A stretch of DNA of 31,177 nucleotides from JAPLSN01 sp964482955 (lineage in GTDB: Bacteria; Spirochaetota; Spirochaetia; Treponematales; UBA12059): contig CAYZZW010000039.1 of NCBI GenBank assembly GCA_964482955.1, positions 1-31,177 on the forward strand. Reading direction: 5' to 3'. The first letter of the stretch is position 1. The number at the start of each line of letters is the position of its first letter. Both the position numbers and the translations under genes were made by a program. The notes beneath the pieces are model-generated. The model did not search any database. It saw nothing but the letters and a program-made list of their open reading frames with translations, and was not told where the DNA came from. Shown here piece by piece: positions 26,189 to 31,177 of the stretch.

Positions 26189-26195
26189 CCCTCCC

Positions 26196-27191
26196 ATGTC
26201 CACCCGTCTGTCATCATTCGTCCTGTGCGCGGCGTTCGCCGCGACCTGCGGCCTGTCCGCTTTCGCCGAGGAATCCGGCCCCGCGGACGCGGGCGAACCC
26301 GTACCGTACGGCCCCGTCCTGCTCGGCGGCTTTTTCGCGCCGGGGATCGGACAGATCGCCCTGGGAGAGGAACTCGAGGGACGGATCTTCCTCGCGACCT
26401 CGCTGCCGCTCCTCGCGGGCGGCGCGGGCCTGCTCGTTTGGGACGCGCTGGACCCGGCGTCCGGCGTACTCGAACCGTCCGACGCTCCCTTCGCGGTAAA
26501 CGGGCGCGAACCGGGAACCCTGGTCAGGCAATTCGCCGGCGCCGCGCTGCTTTCCGCGGGATTGGCCATCGACTTTTACGCCGCCTACGCGTTCCACCGC
26601 GATTGGTCGAACGCGTATCGCGCCGACTCCGGCGGCGGGGCGCGGGACACCCTGCCCGGGTTGCTCGCCTCGCCATTCGTGCCCGAACACCTCCTCGCCT
26701 TCGAGACGCTTGCCCCGCTCGCGGCGCTCGGCGCGGTCACGCTCGCTTCCGAACGCATGGACGCGATCCGCGACTTCTTCGAGGCCGAGCGGCAGCCGTT
26801 CATGGGGTACTACATGCCGCCCGCGGCCGCCCTGTGCTCGCGGATCGCGACCGCGGGGGTGTTGTCGCTCGCGGAGGCGATCGCCACGGAAACCCTGTTT
26901 CGCGGACTCGTGCGCGAGCGCGACGGCGAGGCTATGGGCGTCTGTCTGGACGTCGCGCGGGGGCTGCCCGACGCCATCCTGCCGGGCTTGGACGTCGACC
27001 GCTTCGTCTCCGACCTGGCTTCGAGCGCGATCTGGGGAATTTACGCGACCGTAAACGTACGGCGGGGCGGGGGGCTGGGCGGCGCGGTTTCGGCGCGGTT
27101 CTGGTTTTCGCTCGCGCAAGCGACGCTCGGCTACCTGGCGGATCCCTGGAACGCGAAGCTGGCGTCGGTGTCGGTCACCTTGAGCTGGTAG
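26196..27191 (+). CDS. Exported polytopic membrane protein with degenerate CPBP/CAAX-protease-like region
   Basis: 331 aa. A signal peptide (SSFVLCAAFAATCGLSAFA) is followed by GGFFAPGIGQIALGEELEG, a pattern common in small integral membrane proteins, and several hydrophobic segments. Residues about 225-330 resemble the CPBP (Abi/CAAX-like) protease core: SLAEAIATETLFRGLVRE matches the EExxFRG motif 1 but with Thr in place of the first Glu, and IWGIYATVNVRRGGGLGGAV plus FWFSLAQATLGYL matches later motifs without the catalytic His. It is therefore probably not proteolytic. ATG 26196 gives the signal peptide but has no ribosome binding site. It converges on the minus gene at 27196 with a 4-bp gap. 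Confidence 0.65.
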   Translation: MSTRLSSFVLCAAFAATCGLSAFAEESGPADAGEPVPYGPVLLGGFFAPGIGQIALGEELEGRIFLATSLPLLAGGAGLLVWDALDPASGVLEPSDAPFAVNGREPGTLVRQFAGAALLSAGLAIDFYAAYAFHRDWSNAYRADSGGGARDTLPGLLASPFVPEHLLAFETLAPLAALGAVTLASERMDAIRDFFEAERQPFMGYYMPPAAALCSRIATAGVLSLAEAIATETLFRGLVRERDGEAMGVCLDVARGLPDAILPGLDVDRFVSDLASSAIWGIYATVNVRRGGGLGGAVSARFWFSLAQATLGYLADPWNAKLASVSVTLSW

Positions 27192-27195
27192 CGGA

Positions 27196-28131
27196 CTACT
27201 TCGGACTCCGGCGCAGGATCGCCTCGCGCACGAAGGAGTTGTCGACGCTCACTTGGCCGCCCGTGACCGCGATCGTGATCGTTTCCTTTCGTCCGAAGAG
27301 GACGGCGCCCGTCTCGTCGAGACTCAGGATCCAACGCATGGGACGGGCTTGCGCCGCCGCTTTCCTGGCGATCTCGAAGCTGACGCCGACGGCCTGGTAG
27401 AACGACGGCGAATTCGGCTGGTCCTGGACGATAATGACTGAGTCGCCCTCGACGAGGATGCGGATTTTCATGGTGACCCGGTTCGAAAGGAACGCGAGCC
27501 CCGTGCCGTTCTTGAAGATGCGGATGCGGTCGATGCCCTTGTCGCCCGTCCATTGGCCTTCGACCATCGCGAGCGTCGGCGTTTTGCGCGCGGTCATGGT
27601 GCCCGGCGACGCCGCGGCCTGGGGCGCGGCGGGCGTCGAAGGCGTCGAAGGCGTCGCCGCGCCTCCGGAAAGCTGGCGGTCGAAGAGCGAATAGGTGAGT
27701 TCCCGCGCCTTCACGACGAGGTCGTTCACGCCGCGTCCCGTCTCGGATTTCACGCGGGTTTCACCGGACGAAACGCGCGTGATTTCGAGCACGAGGGTGT
27801 AGAGGTCGGCGACCTTCCCGACCGAGCCCGTGAGGATGAAATCCGCGGTCAGGGGCTCGATGACCGCGTCGGTGCCCATGAGCACGGCCGCCTCGGCTTC
27901 GCGTATGGCCAGTTCCTGTCCGGCGGCGTCGATGACGCGGAAGGTCCGGAGTTCGCCGATGTACGAGACGACGAGGCGTTCGAAGGTCTTGAGTTCAGCC
28001 TGGGGGAGCGCGTCGCCCGCGAAGGTCTCGACGCGTACCACGGGAGCGCGCGTCTGCGCGCCCGCCAGGACGGAAGCGAGGAAAAACGCGGCCACAGCTG
28101 TCGTGAAAACACCCTGACGCATCGCTGACAC
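27196..28131 (-). CDS. CsgG/LpoB-like exported protein next to the class A PBP
   Basis: 311 aa. A signal peptide (FTTAVAAFFLASVLAGA) precedes a domain (about 28-155) with the layout of the CsgG/LpoB/TolB-N group: VVRVETFAG, ERLVVSYIGELRTFRVIDAA, then ADFILTGSVGKVADLYTLVL and EITRVSSGETRVKSE. A Pro/Ala/Thr linker (about 165-185) joins a second beta-rich domain (QWTGDKGIDRIRIFKNGTGL) ending in IAVTGGQVSVDNSF. GTG 28131 was chosen because GAGGA at 28143-28139 is spaced 7 nt; the ATG at 28122 has no such site. There is no lipobox, unlike LpoB. It lies 117 bp downstream of the PBP gene, so an activator role is possible (inference). Confidence 0.65.
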   Translation of the reverse strand: MSAMRQGVFTTAVAAFFLASVLAGAQTRAPVVRVETFAGDALPQAELKTFERLVVSYIGELRTFRVIDAAGQELAIREAEAAVLMGTDAVIEPLTADFILTGSVGKVADLYTLVLEITRVSSGETRVKSETGRGVNDLVVKARELTYSLFDRQLSGGAATPSTPSTPAAPQAAASPGTMTARKTPTLAMVEGQWTGDKGIDRIRIFKNGTGLAFLSNRVTMKIRILVEGDSVIIVQDQPNSPSFYQAVGVSFEIARKAAAQARPMRWILSLDETGAVLFGRKETITIAVTGGQVSVDNSFVREAILRRSPK

Positions 28132-28248
28132 GTGAACATCCTCGTCCGCGCCCGCGGACCTTCGTTGACCTACGGGCGGACTCAACGGATCGCGCGCCGA
28201 ACGCGCGCTTTCGGACCCGTCCCTAAAAGGATACGTCCATGCCGACGC

Positions 28249-30780
28249 TTATTCAAGCAATTCGACGGGCGTTCCGCCTTCCTCGCTTCCGGTTTCCGCG
28301 CCGGCCGCGGCTTCGGCTTCCTTGAGCATCGCCTCGAGTTCGGGATCGATGCTGAGCCCCGAATCGACGTCGCCCGAGTAGGACGAGGTCTGGGACTCGA
28401 GCTTGGACTTGAGCGCGCTGTCGATGGCGGATTGGGACTGATGGAGGTCGCAGTAGGCCGCGGGAGCGGTGCCGTCGAGGAAGAGCAGGCTGTCCACTCC
28501 CTCGTTGCAGTACTCGGTCGGGATGAGACCCGACTTCTTGCAGACGTTGAGGGACACGATCCCCGACGTCGGCCGGGCGAAGTCGCGCGGTTCGAGTCCC
28601 TTGTGGATTTCGTACATGTAGTTCGCCCAGAGGACGCCCGCCGTGGCTTCGCCGTACTGGTTGACGCCGAGCGAGATGCCCCGCTGGTCGAAGCCGAACC
28701 AGATGGCGGTGGTCATGTACGGAGTGAACCCGACCGTCCATGCGTCTTCCCAGTTCTGGGTGGTGCCGGTCTTGCCGCACGAGGGAATGGTGAAATCCTT
28801 CCCCGACGCATCCTTGTAGGTGAATATCTTGCCGCCCTGCGTGATGCGATAGAGGGTGCCGGCGGAGATGACGCGCCTCAGCATGTCGGTCATGATGTAG
28901 GCCGTCTGGGGCGTGATCACCTGGATGGCCGAACCCTTCCGCTTCTGCTCGACGCGGAGGGTCTTTTCCGGCTCGAGGAGGATGCGCCCGTTGCGGTCCT
29001 CGACCGAGATGACGGAGATCGGCGTGACTTCCTTGCCCTGGTTGCCGAATATCGAGTACGCGCGCGCGAGCTGGAGGGGGCTGATGCTGATCACGCCGAG
29101 CGCGAGCGGGTGGTAGCGCGGGAAGGTGGAGCGGATTTTCGCCTGATCCGTGATGCCGAGTAGCGCGGCCGAGCGCGTGATGGTGGCGTCGAAGCCGATG
29201 GCGTCGAGGATCTTGATTGACGGGATGTTGAGCGACAGCGCGAGCGCCTTCCACATGAGGAGGGGGCCGTTCCATTTTCCGGAATAATTGAGCGGTACGT
29301 ACGACGTGCCGTCCTCTTTCGGGAAGACGACGGGACCGTCGACGATCATCGTGCCCTCGGTGAATTTGCGCGTGTCGATCGCGGCCGAGTACATGAGCGG
29401 CTTGAAGGCGGAGCCCGGACTCAGGTTGCCTTGGGTGGCGCGGATGAGTTGGTTCGAGAGATCGAATTTCGACCCCCCGATCATGGACACGATGTGCCCG
29501 GTGCCGTTCTCGATCGTCACGAGGGCGCATTCGACCCTCGCCTTGGAGATTTCGGTCTTTTCGGCGTCGTAGCCGGCTTTCGTCGCGACCTTGAGGTCGG
29601 AAATGCCTAACATGAGGGAGAGCGCGTCGATGGTCGGATTGAGCTTGGTCCTGAACGCGCTCATCGACTTGCCCTTCATCTTGGACTGCGAGACGAAGAG
29701 CTCGTTCAGGTTGAACGACAGCCCGAGGAGTTCCACGAGCGGCACGTAGGTGCGGTCGGCTTCCGCGAAGCGGAGCGAGCTGGCGGCGAGGAACTCCTTG
29801 TTGACGCGGGCCAAGGTCGGCGCCATGAGCCGGTCGGCCAGTTCCTGCTTGTCGAGGTCGAGGGTCGTGTAAACGGTCAATCCGTCCCGGTTGATGTCGA
29901 TGGAACCGTAGAGCAGCTTGTCGAGCTCTCGGCGCACGTGTTCGCTGAACCAGGGCGCCTTGTCGTCGCGTTCGAAGAAAGCCCCGGCGGCCATTCGCGT
30001 GTAATCGTAGTTGTCCCAGTACGCGTCGAAGGACTCGTCCGCCTCGGTCCGCGTGCAGAGGCGGTGGTTCACCATCTGGTCGAGCACTTCGCGGCTGCGG
30101 GCGCGGGCGTTGTTCGGGTTGCGGAACGGGTTGTACTTGGTCGGGCTCGAGAGCTGGATGACGAGTATGGCGGACTCGGCGAGCGTGATCTCGCGCGCGG
30201 AATGCCCGAAGAAATACTTGCACGACGCCTCGACGCCGAAGGTGCCGGGACCCATCACCACGCGGTTCAGGTACATCTCGAGGATTTCCTGCTTGGTGTA
30301 GCGCCGCTCGAGCTGGAGGGCCCACCAGAGCTCGACGATCTTGCGCTTCAGGCTGATGTCGCGGCGATCCGCGTAGAGGGTGCCGGCGAGCTGTTGCGTG
30401 ATGGTCGATCCGCCGCCGAGCGATTTATGGGTGATGACGCCGAAGGCGGCCCGGAAGATGCCCAGGATGCTGAAGCCGCGGTGTTTCCAGAAATCCTGGT
30501 CCTCTCGGGTGATGATCGCGTCGACGAAGTGCTGGGGCAGTTCCTTGAGGGGGATCATCTCCCGCTTTTCGTCGCCGTAGAACTCGGTGATGAGGCGGCC
30601 CTTGATGTCGAGGATCTTGGACGGCAGTGCCGGATTGAACTCGGTGAAGTTCTCGACGCTGGCGATGTTGCGGGTGGCGGCGATGCCGACGCCGACCATG
30701 ACTCCGAGTAGGAGCGCCATGACGATGGCGGCGATCGCCAAAACGCGCGCGAAGGCGCGGAGCTTGCCTGGACGGGACAT
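28249..30780 (-). CDS. Class A penicillin-binding protein (PBP1A-type transglycosylase/transpeptidase)
   Basis: 843 aa, bifunctional peptidoglycan synthase. One membrane anchor (AIAAIVMALLLGVMVGVGIA, about 16-35) is followed by the GT51 transglycosylase domain with EDQDFWKHRG (93-102), GGSTITQQLA (123-132) and RYTKQEILEMYLNRV. The transpeptidase domain has SAFK (457-460), SLN (516-518) and KTGTT (670-674). The acidic C-terminal tail (about 785-843) is disordered. ATG 30780 is used because it directly precedes the membrane anchor. No Shine-Dalgarno sequence is present; upstream lies a TTGACC -35-like box inside a perfect palindrome. The gene is likely the first of two with the CsgG/LpoB-like protein. 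Confidence 0.95.
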   Translation of the reverse strand: MSRPGKLRAFARVLAIAAIVMALLLGVMVGVGIAATRNIASVENFTEFNPALPSKILDIKGRLITEFYGDEKREMIPLKELPQHFVDAIITREDQDFWKHRGFSILGIFRAAFGVITHKSLGGGSTITQQLAGTLYADRRDISLKRKIVELWWALQLERRYTKQEILEMYLNRVVMGPGTFGVEASCKYFFGHSAREITLAESAILVIQLSSPTKYNPFRNPNNARARSREVLDQMVNHRLCTRTEADESFDAYWDNYDYTRMAAGAFFERDDKAPWFSEHVRRELDKLLYGSIDINRDGLTVYTTLDLDKQELADRLMAPTLARVNKEFLAASSLRFAEADRTYVPLVELLGLSFNLNELFVSQSKMKGKSMSAFRTKLNPTIDALSLMLGISDLKVATKAGYDAEKTEISKARVECALVTIENGTGHIVSMIGGSKFDLSNQLIRATQGNLSPGSAFKPLMYSAAIDTRKFTEGTMIVDGPVVFPKEDGTSYVPLNYSGKWNGPLLMWKALALSLNIPSIKILDAIGFDATITRSAALLGITDQAKIRSTFPRYHPLALGVISISPLQLARAYSIFGNQGKEVTPISVISVEDRNGRILLEPEKTLRVEQKRKGSAIQVITPQTAYIMTDMLRRVISAGTLYRITQGGKIFTYKDASGKDFTIPSCGKTGTTQNWEDAWTVGFTPYMTTAIWFGFDQRGISLGVNQYGEATAGVLWANYMYEIHKGLEPRDFARPTSGIVSLNVCKKSGLIPTEYCNEGVDSLLFLDGTAPAAYCDLHQSQSAIDSALKSKLESQTSSYSGDVDSGLSIDPELEAMLKEAEAAAGAETGSEEGGTPVELLE

Positions 30781-30802
30781 GGCGACAGGGTATGCGATGC
30801 GG

Positions 30803-30827
30803 GCCGGCTCGGTCAAGCCGAGCCGGC
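30803..30827. promoter_or_regulatory. 25-bp perfect inverted repeat at the PBP promoter
   Basis: GCCGGCTCGG (30803-30812) and CCGAGCCGGC (30818-30827) flank TCAAG. On the minus strand the centre reads TTGACC, a good -35 candidate (30816-30811), with only weak -10 candidates (CATACC or TACCCT) near 30787-30794. No T-run follows on either strand, so it is not a terminator. A dimeric regulator could bind it and block the -35. Confidence 0.4.
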
Positions 30828-30844
30828 GTCGGTACCGACACGAT

Positions 30845-30877
30845 AAAAAAAAGAGGCCGGTCGCTCGGCGACCGGCC
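30845..30877 (-). terminator. Orphan intrinsic terminator on the minus strand
   Basis: A perfect 10-bp stem, GGCCGGTCGC (30855-30864) and GCGACCGGCC (30868-30877) with a 3-nt loop, is followed on the minus strand by TC and eight T (30852-30845). On the plus strand no T-run follows, so the direction is clear. No minus-strand gene lies upstream between here and gapA, so a small RNA or leftover transcript must be its source. Confidence 0.75.
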
Positions 30878-30958
30878 CGACCCTTTCGGGTGTCGGTAGG
30901 AACCATAGTGAACTGGGAGGGGAACTATGATCGATCCCGACATTCAAAATATCGTCAG
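30845..30958 (-). ncRNA. Candidate small RNA with a C-rich loop ending at the orphan terminator
   Basis: A minus-strand transcript ending at the terminator would contain a stem (arms 30904-30909 and 30924-30929, CATAGT/ACTATG) exposing a 14-nt loop with TCCCCTCCC, a sequence able to pair with Shine-Dalgarno regions. A weak promoter (TTTCCG 30993-30988, 17 bp, TATCCC 30970-30965) would start it near 30958, giving about 114 nt. The RNA would resemble trans-acting sRNAs with C-rich loops. The 5' end is a guess; the alternative is a plus-strand leader element. Confidence 0.35.
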
Positions 30959-30971
30959 GGCCTCGGGATAA
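30927..30971 (+). CDS. Possible 14-codon small ORF with a strong ribosome binding site
   Basis: ATG 30927 begins MIDPDIQNIVRASG followed by TAA. It is preceded by GGGAGGGG (30915-30922) at 4-nt spacing, one of the best ribosome binding sites in the window. The site lies in the loop and the ATG in the stem of the CATAGT/ACTATG hairpin, so translation could be structure-controlled. There is no evidence of conservation, and the G-rich site may instead be the complement of a C-rich loop in a minus-strand RNA. Treated as tentative. Confidence 0.25.
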   Translation: MIDPDIQNIVRASG

Positions 30972-31030
30972 GTTAAAAGGAAACGTTCGGAAAATGCCCA
31001 AAGACAGGTAAACCGTTTTAGTTGCCGTGA

Positions 31031-31060
31031 TTGACGAGGTTTCGGGTATTCAGCTATCCT
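31031..31060 (+). promoter_or_regulatory. Putative sigma70-type promoter of gapA
   Basis: TTGACG (31031-31036) and TATCCT (31055-31060) with 18-bp spacing. The start near 31067 leaves a leader of about 58 nt with AGGAGG at 31113-31118 before ATG 31125. Confidence 0.55.
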
Positions 31061-31124
31061 AGTCGCATACGATACAGCCGCGCCATTCGACGCGACTCCG
31101 CCAAAATCAGTCAGGAGGAACACA

Positions 31125-31177
31125 ATGAAAGTAGCGATCAACGGTTTCGGCCGAATCGGCCGTCTCGTCTTCCAATC
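31125..31177 (+). CDS. gapA: Glyceraldehyde-3-phosphate dehydrogenase, 5' fragment cut by the window end
   Basis: The first 17 codons, MKVAINGFGRIGRLVFQ, are the unmistakable GAPDH N-terminus, with the Rossmann NAD-binding G-x-G-x-x-G motif (GFGRIG). The enzyme oxidises glyceraldehyde-3-phosphate with NAD and phosphate in glycolysis. The ribosome binding site AGGAGG is six bases before ATG. The rest of the gene lies beyond the window. Confidence 0.93.
   Translation, partial: MKVAINGFGRIGRLVFQ

Larger units (their letters stand above)
30781..31124. other. 344-bp intergenic region between the PBP gene and gapA
   Basis: From left to right it holds the palindrome at the PBP promoter (30803-30827), the orphan minus-strand terminator (30845-30877), the hairpin/small-ORF/candidate-sRNA segment (30904-30971), an AT-richer stretch with no clear element (30972-31030) and the gapA promoter and leader (31031-31124). 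No protein gene longer than the 14-codon ORF is convincing. Confidence 0.7.

Noticed and set aside
30813..31001. A 62-codon minus-strand frame in the region before gapA.
   Set aside because: It runs through the strong minus-strand terminator, has no ribosome binding site and shows no domain.

Overview
The window is GC-rich, densely coding DNA of a diderm bacterium, most likely an uncultured high-GC spirochaete (Spirochaetota, Treponema-like side). This is inferred from gene content, not from a marker tree. The pointers are a 7TM lipoprotein chemoreceptor, many small lipoproteins and outer-membrane barrels, paired DUF115/Maf-type proteins beside an acidic disordered protein, a TM2-domain protein, and a cluster-less MutY-like glycosylase. 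No tRNA, rRNA, CRISPR array, transposase or phage gene was seen. Position 1 looks like a contig edge: about 1-162 encodes, on the minus strand, a fragment of an RTX-like calcium-binding protein, and it joins abruptly to the 3' part of a BFD-type [2Fe-2S] gene on the plus strand. This is probably an assembly chimera.

Layout. 1-2.6 kb: the chimeric edge, then an MCP with a jelly-roll/7TM lipoprotein front end. 2.6-6.1 kb: mutY-like gene (+), converging on and overlapping the operon asnS then D,D-carboxypeptidase (-). 6.2-7.5 kb: TM2 protein, YdbC/PC4-like ssDNA-binding protein and a Nudix hydrolase (+). 7.5-9.1 kb: an outer-membrane barrel gene overlapping by ATGA a caspase-like lipoprotein with an EF-hand loop (-). 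9.2-12.3 kb: SH3 lipoprotein, DUF445 membrane protein and a REC-GGDEF cyclase (+). 12.3-15.8 kb: rarA with a ~300-residue C-terminal extension, then folC (-). 15.9-17.6 kb: outer-membrane protein plus a propeller-like lipoprotein (-), ended by a strong terminator. 17.7-19.1 kb: two divergent uncharacterised genes. 19.1-25.5 kb: a tightly packed four-gene minus operon (acidic disordered protein, unknown 346-aa protein, two DUF115 proteins). 25.7-27.2 kb: FtsB/DivIC-like protein and a degenerate CPBP-like membrane protein (+). 27.2-30.8 kb: a class A penicillin-binding protein, then a CsgG/LpoB-like exported protein (-). 30.8-31.1 kb: a 344-bp intergenic region rich in hairpins. 31.1 kb to the end: the first 17 codons of gapA (+).

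Themes. Three blocks concern the cell wall and division (carboxypeptidase; FtsB-like; class A PBP with a possible activator). Two concern signalling (MCP; diguanylate cyclase). Two concern genome or nucleotide maintenance (mutY-like; PC4/Nudix; rarA). The least explained elements are the exported caspase/barrel pair, the RarA fusion, the acidic/DUF115 operon with an A10 tract, and the intergenic region before gapA, which holds an orphan minus-strand terminator and a hairpin with a C-rich loop. Genes are packed with 4-bp ATGA/GTGA overlaps and convergent 3' overlaps. Starts were chosen mainly from GGAG-type ribosome binding sites.
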